8,557 nt of DNA from Candidatus Altimarinota bacterium (GTDB lineage Bacteria > Patescibacteriota > Gracilibacteria > UBA4473). Positions within the stretch are counted from its first letter, which is position 1. Each line of letters begins with the position of its first letter. A program made the position numbers and the translations under genes. Under the pieces are notes generated by a model. That model worked only from the letters and a program-made list of their open reading frames with translations. It was not told the DNA's origin and searched no databases. The stretch spans positions 1 through 8,557 of the forward strand of contig JALWQU010000026.1 of the NCBI GenBank assembly GCA_026982915.1, given 5' to 3'. Shown here piece after piece: positions 1 through 5,975 of this stretch.

Positions 1-365
1 AGCAAAAGCCCATGGTGGTATAGCAGAAGAACATATGTTAGCAGATGGAAGTATGATAATAAAAACAAAAGATGGAAAAATATTAAAAGTAAATCCAGAT
101 GGAAGTGTACAAGAACTTAAAAACTTCAAAGTAAATCCTGATGGAACTATTGATTACACAACTGCTAATGGAAAAAAAGTTAGTGCAAAATTAAGTAAAA
201 GTGATAGTGTAATTAAAAATTTAGAAAATAAGCATGGCAAAATTGTTGATGAACATATTTTGGCAGATGGAAGTAGAATTATTACAACTGCCGATGGAAA
301 AAAATTTAAAATAAATCCAAACGGAACTATTACAAAGCTTTCTAATTATAAAGTAAATCCTGATG
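1..365 (+). repeat. 222-bp imperfect tandem repeat, about 1.6 copies
   Basis: Bases from about 1 to 143 align with bases 223 to 365 at a constant offset of 222, in frame, so the DNA repeat corresponds to a 74-residue protein repeat. Clear anchors are the CATGG at 11 and 233 and the stretch GTAAATCCTGATG at 131 and 353. Smaller internal echoes (GTAAATCC-x-GATGGAA at 89 and 131) suggest the unit itself grew from a shorter repeat. Similarity stops sharply after base 365. More copies probably lie to the left of the window. Confidence 0.75.
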
Positions 366-388
366 AATTAATATTTAGCACCCCTTGA
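2..388 (+). CDS. 3' end of a tandem-repeat protein gene, 5' partial, possibly truncated
   Basis: The frame is open to the left edge (codons from base 2), so the ATG at 35 is probably an internal methionine and not the start. The product is built from a 74-residue repeat: a segment beginning H-G-x-I and running through EH-x-LADGS, DGK and NP(D/N)G motifs recurs 222 bp later. Inside each unit, short N-P-D-G/N-P-N-G turns recur at closer spacing, a pattern seen in beta-rich repeat proteins, often on the cell surface; a surface location is only a guess here. No signal peptide, membrane segment or sorting signal is visible because the N-terminus is outside the window. The second copy follows the first until KVNPD, then changes to six unrelated residues (LIFSTP after E) and a TGA stop. 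The base composition is much richer in A than pyrB downstream. I do not recognise the family. That it is coding is fairly certain; its natural end is doubtful. Confidence 0.6.
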   Translation, partial: AKAHGGIAEEHMLADGSMIIKTKDGKILKVNPDGSVQELKNFKVNPDGTIDYTTANGKKVSAKLSKSDSVIKNLENKHGKIVDEHILADGSRIITTADGKKFKINPNGTITKLSNYKVNPDELIFSTP

Positions 389-390
389 CG

Positions 391-425
391 TCCCCTCTTT
401 CAAAAATAGGGGAAACTTTTCTTTG
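391..425 (+). terminator. weak terminator-like hairpin after the repeat gene
   Basis: TCCCCT at 391-396 can pair with AGGGGA at 408-413 around an 11-base loop, followed by a T-rich but interrupted stretch (AACTTTTCTTT). It sits 3 bases after the TGA of the repeat gene and about 90 bases before pyrB, a sensible place to end the upstream transcript. The loop is long and the T tract broken, so it is a weak candidate. Confidence 0.35.
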
Positions 426-479
426 TGGCTTCCTAAATTGTCTCAAAAAAAAGATTATCCGAAGAAATAGGCTAAAAAA

Positions 480-507
480 TTGACGACTTCTTCTGTTTTC
501 ATAAAGT
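480..507 (+). promoter_or_regulatory. predicted pyrB promoter placed almost on the start codon
   Basis: TTGACG at 480-485 resembles a -35 element and TAAAGT at 502-507 a -10 element, separated by 16 bases. Transcription would begin near base 514, at the tandem ATG codons at 512 and 515, giving a leaderless or nearly leaderless mRNA. No Shine-Dalgarno sequence is evident upstream. The same TAAAGT hexamer stands in a similar position before pyrC. Confidence 0.4.
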
Positions 508-1510
508 GAGTATGATGCACCAAAACTTTGAAAAAGAACTACTGGAAGTCCGAAATAATCGGGATGTTTCCTATTTTGACCTGCTTTCTATTGACGATTT
601 AACCATCGCGGATATCCAACTACTGATGGATTTGGCTCAGAAGTTTAAGGAGACTAAAACCACGAAGCTCAATCTTTGCCGAGGTCGGTCTCAGATTAAT
701 GCTTTTTTTGAAAATTCAACACGAACACAGTCCAGCTTCGACCTTTCGGGGAAACATCTTTCTATTGATACCAATAATGTTGGTTCCGCCAGTTCGGTAA
801 AAAAAGGGGAGAGTTTTATCGATACCGCCCAAACGCTTGATGCCTACAATGTAGCCATTATTATTGTTCGAGCGGCTCAATCTGGCGTCCCCGAACAAAT
901 CGCTCGTCATGTCTCCGCTTCTATTATCAATGCGGGGGACGGCTGGCACGAACACCCGAGCCAAGCGTTATTGGATGCTATGACCATGCTCGAACACTGT
1001 GGACAAAAAGATCTTTCGGGTAAAAAAATAACGATCGTGGGAGATATAAAACATTCTCGAGTTTTTGGGAGCTTAGTACGGATTTTGAAAAAATTAAACG
1101 CCGCGGAAATTCGAGTCGCCTGTCCTGAAACTTTTTTCCCAAGACACGGTGAAAATTTTGGTATCACCAAGTATTATAAAGTCGAAGAAGCGCTCAAGGA
1201 TACGGACTTTGTATATGCCTTACGCGTGCAGGAAGAACGGGGCGCCAAATCGGTAATTCCAACCCTTCGAGAATATTCTCGTACTTTTGGAATTACGGAA
1301 GCACGGATGAAATTAGCGCATAAAGACGCGATTCTCATGCATCCTGGACCGGTTATTCGGGATGTTGATGTCCATTCGGCTTTGGTTTCTCGCCACAAAC
1401 AATCCCATATCCTAAACCAGGTTGAGAATGGTATGGCGATTCGAAAAGCGATTCTTTGGTGTGCGGCTCAACGCTTTGACGGGAAAGTAAAACCTTTTGA
1501 AATTATTTAG
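506..1510 (+). CDS. pyrB: Aspartate carbamoyltransferase catalytic subunit
   Basis: Catalyses carbamoyl phosphate plus L-aspartate to N-carbamoyl-L-aspartate, the committed step of de novo pyrimidine synthesis, in the cytoplasm. Numbering from the GTG at 506, the carbamoyl-phosphate loop is FFENSTRT (67-74), the mobile SSVKKGES loop is at 96-103, HEHPSQALLD at 148-157 joins the two domains, VGDIKHSRV lies at 178-186, and HPGP is at 279-282, followed by QVENGMAIR near the C-terminus. The length (334 or fewer residues) is normal for a catalytic chain; no pyrI regulatory-chain gene is in the window. In the segment after HPGP the usual N-R-G reads I-R-D, a small departure. The start may be GTG 506, ATG 512 or ATG 515; the promoter position favours 512 or 515. 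A PemK-like gene follows after 3 bases and pyrC lies further downstream. Confidence 0.95.
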   Translation: MSMMHQNFEKELLEVRNNRDVSYFDLLSIDDLTIADIQLLMDLAQKFKETKTTKLNLCRGRSQINAFFENSTRTQSSFDLSGKHLSIDTNNVGSASSVKKGESFIDTAQTLDAYNVAIIIVRAAQSGVPEQIARHVSASIINAGDGWHEHPSQALLDAMTMLEHCGQKDLSGKKITIVGDIKHSRVFGSLVRILKKLNAAEIRVACPETFFPRHGENFGITKYYKVEEALKDTDFVYALRVQEERGAKSVIPTLREYSRTFGITEARMKLAHKDAILMHPGPVIRDVDVHSALVSRHKQSHILNQVENGMAIRKAILWCAAQRFDGKVKPFEII

Positions 1511-1513
1511 AAA

Positions 1514-1915
1514 ATGATTGATAAAATTCTAGAGAAGTGGTTTGGCATAAAACAAAAAATTCGACACAAGAAATTGAGTATTTTTCTAAAAGAGGGGCAA
1601 ATTTGCATGTGTTACTTGGGGGAAAATGTTGGGTTTGAAAGAAATGGTGGACGTAATTTCTTGAGACCTGTTTTAGTCCTAAAGATTATTTCCCCCAATT
1701 GTGCTCTTTACTTGCCATTAACAACCCAAGCACCAAAAAAGTATTTTAAAGAAAAAAGGTTTAAACTTGATGAGTTCTTTAAAAAGCCCTCCTTTGTTAT
1801 CTTAGACGAAATACAAACACTTGATAAAAGACGGTTTCTTAAAAAAATGATAACACTTCCGGATAGTGTTTTTTGGCACATAAAAAATAAATGTTTTGAA
1901 CTCCTGAAAAATTAA
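1514..1915 (+). CDS. PemK/MazF-family toxin-like protein, no antitoxin visible
   Basis: The 133-residue product matches the PemK/MazF fold in motif order: EGQICMCYLGENVGFERNG (27-45, first strand and loop), RPVLVLK (51-57), LPLTTQ (67-72), and LDEIQTLDKRRFLKKM (97-112), where the family carries the conserved S/T and basic residues near the catalytic site. Family members are mostly endoribonucleases that cut mRNA or other RNA and are held in check by a small DNA-binding antitoxin. A basic N-terminal extension of about 25 residues precedes the fold. The ATG lies 3 bases after the pyrB stop, suggesting shared transcription and perhaps translational coupling. Neither side carries an antitoxin-sized ORF: upstream is pyrB, downstream a 112-base gap and pyrC. 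It could be an active orphan toxin, one with its antitoxin elsewhere, or a domesticated RNA-binding or processing protein. The fold assignment is fairly secure; the activity is not. Confidence 0.8.
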   Translation: MIDKILEKWFGIKQKIRHKKLSIFLKEGQICMCYLGENVGFERNGGRNFLRPVLVLKIISPNCALYLPLTTQAPKKYFKEKRFKLDEFFKKPSFVILDEIQTLDKRRFLKKMITLPDSVFWHIKNKCFELLKN

Positions 1916-1920
1916 ATTTA

Positions 1921-1944
1921 CCCCACCAAATAAATTTGATGGGG
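1921..1944 (+). other. Strong hairpin after the PemK-like gene, without U tract
   Basis: CCCCACCAAA (1921-1930) pairs with TTTGATGGGG (1935-1944) around a TAAA loop, ten positions with a single C-A mismatch. It begins 6 bases after the stop codon at 1915. On the plus strand it is followed by CGGAACC, so it is not a canonical intrinsic terminator; it might stabilise or end the pyrB-pemK message. A second small hairpin, CTGA (1958-1961) with TCAG (1968-1971) around six A, follows. Confidence 0.5.
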
Positions 1945-1989
1945 CGGAACCTCAGCCCTGAAAAAAATCAGAGAGGGTATCGATCTAAC

Positions 1990-2018
1990 TTGATTCTATC
2001 TCCTAAAACCTTTAAAGT
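1990..2018 (+). promoter_or_regulatory. predicted pyrC promoter, near-leaderless
   Basis: TTGATT (1990-1995) and TAAAGT (2013-2018) are spaced 17 bases apart, and the ATG of pyrC follows 9 bases later. The predicted transcript start is within a few bases of the ATG. No Shine-Dalgarno sequence is present (the bases before ATG read TCAAACTCAA). The -10-like hexamer is identical to the one before pyrB. Confidence 0.4.
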
Positions 2019-2027
2019 CAAACTCAA

Positions 2028-3323
2028 ATGAAAACAACCTGCATCAAGAACGGACGCGTCATAGATCCCGCCAATAATCGTAATGAAATTTTGGATATCT
2101 TTATTGAAGACGGGAAAATCAAAAAAATTGATAAAAATATCACGGATAAAGCCGATGAAGTACTAGACGCCACGGGCTATATTGTTACCCCCGGACTGAT
2201 CGATCTACAGGTACATTTTCGTGAACCAGGGAGAGAGGATCGTGAAACGATTGAAACCGGCTCAAAAGCCGCTATTGCTGGAGGAATCACCTCCGTGGTA
2301 ACGATGCCCAATACTAATCCAGTAGCCGATAATCAAGCGGTTATTAATCATATTTTGAAGCGTGCAAAAGAACTCAACCTGATCAATGTTTTCCCGACGG
2401 GGGCTATCACGGTTGGACAAAAAGGGGAACGGATTGCTGAGATGTGGGAAATGGTTCAGTGTGGGGCTGTGGCGATTACGGAAGACGGGTTTGATGTGCA
2501 GGATGAAGGCGTGCTGCTCAATGCCATGAAATATGCGGCTACACATGATATACTCATCATGAGTCATTGTGAATGTGAAAATCTCTCACAACATTGTGGT
2601 ATGCACGAAGGCTGGACTTCAACCCAAATGGGACTAGCCGGATCACCAGGGATATCCGAAGATTTGGCGGTTTTGAAGAATATTTATCTGGCGCGAGAAT
2701 CAGGCTGCCGATTGCACCTACTCCATAACTCAACGCAAGGCGCGGTCGAGGCTATTCGTGATGCCAAAAAACGAGGTATGAAAAAACTTACCGCGGAGGT
2801 ATCGGTCCAGCATTTTGCGCTTACCGATGAAGTAGCGCTTGGTTACAATACTAATGCCAAAATGTATCCGCCTATTCGATCACAAAAGCATGTCGATGTC
2901 ATTATTGAGGCGATTAAAGATGATACCATTGATTGTTTCACCACTGACCACGCACCGCACATAGAACCCGATAAGATTTGTGCGTTTGAACACGCCGCCT
3001 TTGGGTCTGTGGGCGTTGAAACGAGCTTTGCGGTGGCTAATACTTATCTAGCGGAAGCGGGGCATATCCCGATTGAAAAGGTTATTTCAAAGATGACGAT
3101 CGAGCCGGCCCGTATCATTCAGATTGACAAAGGAACCCTTACTGTCGGTGCTGAGGCAGATATTGCCGTTTTTGATCTCACTAAAAAATGGACTGTTAAC
3201 GCTCAAGCTGGGCAGTCAAAAGGGAAGAATTGTATTTTTGATGGCTATGACCTCGTCGGAAAAGCGGTTCACACGATGGTAAAAGGCGACCTTAAGATGA
3301 AAGATGAACAAATAATGGTTTAA
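2028..3323 (+). CDS. pyrC: Dihydroorotase, class I type, with Gln at the first metal-ligand position
   Basis: Cyclises N-carbamoyl-L-aspartate to L-dihydroorotate, the step after PyrB, in the cytoplasm. This is an amidohydrolase-fold protein of 431 residues, the usual class I length. Visible active-site residues: H63 in QVHFREPG (61-68) with substrate-binding R65, N95 in MPNTNP (93-98), the bridging aspartate D153 in TEDG (151-154), H180 in SHCE (179-182), H233 in LLHNS, and D307 in TTDHAPH (305-311). The first histidine of the H-x-H zinc motif is Gln (Q61). I recall the same Q-V-H variant from some bacterial dihydroorotases, notably of Bacteroidetes, so this may be a subfamily trait rather than inactivation; all other key residues are present. 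The C-terminal segment (about 370-431) is the small beta domain of cyclic amidohydrolases. The ATG at 2028 fits the family N-terminus (IKNGRVIDP). It has its own predicted promoter and meets infB tail to tail. Confidence 0.93.
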   Translation: MKTTCIKNGRVIDPANNRNEILDIFIEDGKIKKIDKNITDKADEVLDATGYIVTPGLIDLQVHFREPGREDRETIETGSKAAIAGGITSVVTMPNTNPVADNQAVINHILKRAKELNLINVFPTGAITVGQKGERIAEMWEMVQCGAVAITEDGFDVQDEGVLLNAMKYAATHDILIMSHCECENLSQHCGMHEGWTSTQMGLAGSPGISEDLAVLKNIYLARESGCRLHLLHNSTQGAVEAIRDAKKRGMKKLTAEVSVQHFALTDEVALGYNTNAKMYPPIRSQKHVDVIIEAIKDDTIDCFTTDHAPHIEPDKICAFEHAAFGSVGVETSFAVANTYLAEAGHIPIEKVISKMTIEPARIIQIDKGTLTVGAEADIAVFDLTKKWTVNAQAGQSKGKNCIFDGYDLVGKAVHTMVKGDLKMKDEQIMV

Positions 3324-3330
3324 AGCTTTA
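3321..3330. other. 10-bp palindrome containing both stop codons of convergent pyrC and infB
   Basis: TAAAGCTTTA is a perfect palindrome. Its left TAA is the stop of pyrC and its right TTA is the reverse complement of the infB stop, leaving 4 bases between the genes. No room remains for an intrinsic terminator between them and none is apparent, so transcripts from the two sides probably overlap. Confidence 0.6.
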
Positions 3331-5436
3331 TTTTTTGGGGACAAATAACTCAATACGGTCGCCTGGTTCAAAGGTAATCATTTTATGGACTACTTTTAAT
3401 CCACATTCAAGACCTGCCTCTGTAAGCTCATTGACCTCATCTGATCCACGATGAACACTCTCGATTTTTGCCGTACCAACAAGGACTTCTTCGTCCTCTC
3501 CTTCATCGGCTTCTTTCGTAATCATTCGATATATTCGAATAAGGCAGAGTTTCCGGACTTTCCCTCTCAAAATCTCACCACCGAGTACCGCCATTTTTTT
3601 ATTAGAAGCAAAAATTTTCTTCACGCTAAACGCACCGACTATTTCTTCGGTTATTTTATCGTCTTCTCGTCCTTCCACAATCTCTTGTACCTTTTCTACT
3701 AGATGATAGATGACATCATAGTGTAGGATTTCAAGCCCTTCTTTTTCGGCTATTTTTTTGATTCGTCCCGGAGTATCAACTGCAAACCCAATAAGTACCG
3801 CGCCTCCCGACGCCGCGAGCATAACATCTGATTCGGTTATTTCTCCTACCCCCGCATGGGCTACTTTTACAAAACTTTTATCGGTTTTTATCTTCTCACA
3901 CTCTGCTACGACGGCCTCTAAAGAACCCTTTGTATCGGCTTTAAGGATAATCTTCACTGTATCAAGTTTCCCTTCGGCAATTTTGGCCTTGAGCGTGGCT
4001 AATGAGAACTTTTTCCGGTTTAGTAGATCATCTTCGTGATGAATATTGGCCACTTCTTCCGCTCGTTTTCTCGCTAGTTTCTCATTATCCATAACCTGTA
4101 ACAAGTCTCCTGCCTGTGGCAGTTTTTTAAATCCTGAAAGCTGTACTGGTACTGATGGTCCAGCTGATTTTATAGGTTGTCCGTTATGATCTTTCATCGA
4201 TCGTATCTTTCCGTGTTGATCATAGATTACAAAAGCATCGCCTTGTTTTAAAGTTCCCGTATTCACGAGAACCGTAGCGGTTATCCCTGATTTTTTATCC
4301 ATTGTGGCCTCAATCACGGTTGCCAATGCACGCCTATTTGGATTGGCTTTAAGCTCTTTTATTTCGGCTACAATCTGAATGGTCTCCAACAACTTGTCTA
4401 TTCCAAGCCCTGTTTTGGCGGAAACCTCAATACAGGGAACATCGCCTCCCCAATCTTCTGGGGTAAGTTCTTGTTCCGCTAACCCCCCTTTTACGAGATC
4501 GGGATTCGCCCCCTCTAGATCCATTTTATTAATAGCGACAATAATCGGAATGCCGGCTTCTTTGGCATGATTAATCGCTTCTATCGATTGAGGTTTCAGC
4601 CCTTCTGTTGAGGCGACAACCAAAATCGCGATATCTGTGGCTCGTGCCCCCCTGGCTCGCATCGTCGTAAACGCTTCATGTCCCGGTGTATCGAGGAACG
4701 TTATTTTGTCCTTAGACGGCAACTCTACTTGATAGGCTCCAATACTCTGGGTAATCCCACCGGCTTCTCCGTCTACTACTTTTGATTTTCGGATAAAATC
4801 GAGGATAGAGGTTTTACCGTGATCGACATGTCCCATAATCGAAACAACGGGTGGCCGTGGACTCAAGTCTTCCGCTTCTTCGTCCTTTAGTAATTCTGAT
4901 AAATCCCCACGAAAAAGATCTTCGCCTGATAACTCTGTTGTTTCTTTTTTGACCTTCACCCCTAACTCTTCCGCCACAATATTGGCGGTTTCATAATCAA
5001 TTTCTTGCTGCAAGTTCGCGATAATCCCGTTCTTTTTCAGGTTGATAAGCACGATTGGAATCGGTTTCCCTATTTTAATCGCTAGCTCCCGAACGGTTAA
5101 AAATTCTGGGAGGATAAGCACGCCTTCTTTATCCTTTATGACTTCAACTTTTGTCTCATCTCTCTTTGGTACTACTTCCTTCTTTTTGACTTTTTTGACG
5201 GATCCAGCAGTTTTGGCTTGCTGCTTTTCGACAATCTCACGCTCTAGTTGTTCTTCGTATTCATGATCCAGTTGAGCCATATCATCCGCAATCTCGAGCT
5301 TTTCTATCTCGATGGCAATATCATCGGGAAGCATTTCATCTTCAGGAATATCAAAATCCAGGTCCATCGCGTGAAGCGTGACAGCTTCGGGAGCAATTTC
5401 TAATTTCTTAGCGAGATCGGTCAGTAGTATAGGCAT
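3328..5436 (-). CDS. infB: Translation initiation factor IF-2
   Basis: GTPase that brings initiator tRNA to the 30S ribosomal subunit and promotes 50S joining. The 702-residue chain begins with an IF2_N-like helical segment (about 1-50), an acidic then lysine-rich linker (50-105), and a second IF2_N-type segment (about 108-165). The GTPase domain shows G1 GHVDHGKT (202-209), switch I GGIT (226-229), G3 DTPGHE (249-254), G4 NKMD (303-306) and G5 SAK (339-341). Domains II to IV follow, ending in [11 protein letters not shown]. The length is short compared with enterobacterial IF-2 (about 890 residues) because the N-terminal region is reduced. The residue after GGITQ is S231 where many homologues have His. 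The ATG at 5436 is supported by a good Shine-Dalgarno sequence. It is transcribed towards pyrC and stands alone here, without the nusA or rbfA neighbours often seen. Confidence 0.97.
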   Translation of the reverse strand: MPILLTDLAKKLEIAPEAVTLHAMDLDFDIPEDEMLPDDIAIEIEKLEIADDMAQLDHEYEEQLEREIVEKQQAKTAGSVKKVKKKEVVPKRDETKVEVIKDKEGVLILPEFLTVRELAIKIGKPIPIVLINLKKNGIIANLQQEIDYETANIVAEELGVKVKKETTELSGEDLFRGDLSELLKDEEAEDLSPRPPVVSIMGHVDHGKTSILDFIRKSKVVDGEAGGITQSIGAYQVELPSKDKITFLDTPGHEAFTTMRARGARATDIAILVVASTEGLKPQSIEAINHAKEAGIPIIVAINKMDLEGANPDLVKGGLAEQELTPEDWGGDVPCIEVSAKTGLGIDKLLETIQIVAEIKELKANPNRRALATVIEATMDKKSGITATVLVNTGTLKQGDAFVIYDQHGKIRSMKDHNGQPIKSAGPSVPVQLSGFKKLPQAGDLLQVMDNEKLARKRAEEVANIHHEDDLLNRKKFSLATLKAKIAEGKLDTVKIILKADTKGSLEAVVAECEKIKTDKSFVKVAHAGVGEITESDVMLAASGGAVLIGFAVDTPGRIKKIAEKEGLEILHYDVIYHLVEKVQEIVEGREDDKITEEIVGAFSVKKIFASNKKMAVLGGEILRGKVRKLCLIRIYRMITKEADEGEDEEVLVGTAKIESVHRGSDEVNELTEAGLECGLKVVHKMITFEPGDRIELFVPKK

Positions 5437-5440
5437 AAAT

Positions 5441-5447
5441 TCCCCCT
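5441..5447 (-). promoter_or_regulatory. Shine-Dalgarno sequence of infB
   Basis: The minus strand reads AGGGGGA four bases before the ATG at 5436. It is the only strong ribosome binding site in the window and fixes the infB start. The contrast with the pyr genes and the 117-residue ORF, which lack one, is notable. Confidence 0.7.
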
Positions 5448-5463
5448 GATCTTAGATAAAAAA

Positions 5464-5495
5464 TCAATTCTGTCTAGAAAACCTATGGGAATTGA
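5464..5495. promoter_or_regulatory. inverted repeat in the infB upstream region
   Basis: TCAATTC at 5464-5470 and GAATTGA at 5489-5495 form a perfect 7-bp inverted repeat separated by 18 bases, between the terminator at 5515-5544 and the infB start. It could be an operator or a leader hairpin. A candidate -35/-10 pair on the minus strand (TAGACA at 5471-5476, TAAGAT at 5449-5454, 16-base spacer) overlaps it, but would put the transcript start on the Shine-Dalgarno sequence, so the true promoter is unresolved. Confidence 0.3.
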
Positions 5496-5514
5496 GTTTA
5501 TGATACTCATATAT

Positions 5515-5544
5515 AAAAAAAGCCCTCGTAATGAGAGCTTTTTT
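5515..5544 (-). terminator. intrinsic terminator, apparently bidirectional
   Basis: A hairpin with GC-containing stem (GC-CTC pairing with GAG-GC, one mismatch, loop GTAAT) is flanked by A7 on the left and T6 on the right, so each strand has a stem followed by a U tract. It lies 20 bases beyond the stop of the 117-residue gene and ends the minus-strand unit that starts with the 578-residue gene. It also separates that unit from infB. Confidence 0.8.
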
Positions 5545-5563
5545 GTCTTTTATTTTTGCTTGT

Positions 5564-5917
5564 CTAGGCGGCTATTTGATTTCCGGAAGTCTCTATTATT
5601 TTAGATCTCTTGTTAAGATAATTACGGACTTGTGCTAACTGTCTACAAATATTTCTAACATAATCTGTCGTGATCATATCGTCCTCCACAGCGTCTAAAT
5701 GAATACGCTTTAACAATGGAAATAATTCCAGCAATTCCTGATAAGCCCCTATGGGATCAGATTCACATTTAGCCGCGATCAGTCCAAGACGGGGACTTTC
5801 TTTTAATTTACCTATTTCTATTTTCACTATCTCTTTTTGAGTATTCTTATTACCAGCCAGACCAAGAGCTTCTTCAGCGTTTCCAATGATTTCAGTACTA
5901 ATACGTCCTGCTTCCAT
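5564..5917 (-). CDS. Hypothetical protein, 117 residues, probably all helical
   Basis: I do not recognise this protein. It has no signal peptide, membrane segment, cysteine cluster or obvious catalytic motif. The composition (many Glu, Lys, Leu, Ile; two Pro) suggests a cytoplasmic helical protein; a region around residues 55-75 reads as an amphipathic helix (YQELLELFPLLKRIHL) and another around 87-107 follows (VRNICRQLAQVRNYLNKRS). It is second in the minus-strand unit, 58 bases after the stop of the 578-residue gene, and is followed by a good terminator. That makes it a likely partner of the larger protein, such as a small binding or regulatory subunit, although this is inference only. The stop is TAG. 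There is no Shine-Dalgarno sequence before the ATG; a TATAAT hexamer lies 11 bases upstream, so a short-leader transcript of its own is possible. Confidence 0.6.
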   Translation of the reverse strand: MEAGRISTEIIGNAEEALGLAGNKNTQKEIVKIEIGKLKESPRLGLIAAKCESDPIGAYQELLELFPLLKRIHLDAVEDDMITTDYVRNICRQLAQVRNYLNKRSKIIETSGNQIAA

Positions 5918-5928
5918 TTTTTAATTTT

Positions 5929-5934
5929 ATTATA
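5929..5934 (-). promoter_or_regulatory. possible -10 element before the 117-residue gene
   Basis: The minus strand reads TATAAT 11 bases before the ATG at 5917. No convincing -35 element stands at 16-18 bases. A perfect TTGACA at 5974-5979 overlaps the stop codon of the 578-residue gene, but it is too far away to pair with this hexamer; at 15 bases it would pair with TATAGG (5953-5958). The region is so AT-rich that chance matches are expected. Confidence 0.25.
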
Positions 5935-5975
5935 AAATAAATACACTATAAACCTATAGAATCAATAATTATTTG

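Noticed and set aside
1..365. Possible CRISPR-like or non-coding repeat array
   Set aside because: The repeat period is 222 bp, keeps the reading frame, and diverges as protein repeats do; there is no short direct repeat with unique spacers.
716..1398. Three minus-strand ORFs within pyrB
   Set aside because: They overlap the strongly conserved PyrB coding frame and look like shadow frames.
3451..5266. Several plus-strand ORFs opposite infB
   Set aside because: All lie antisense to conserved IF-2 domains and show no family resemblance.
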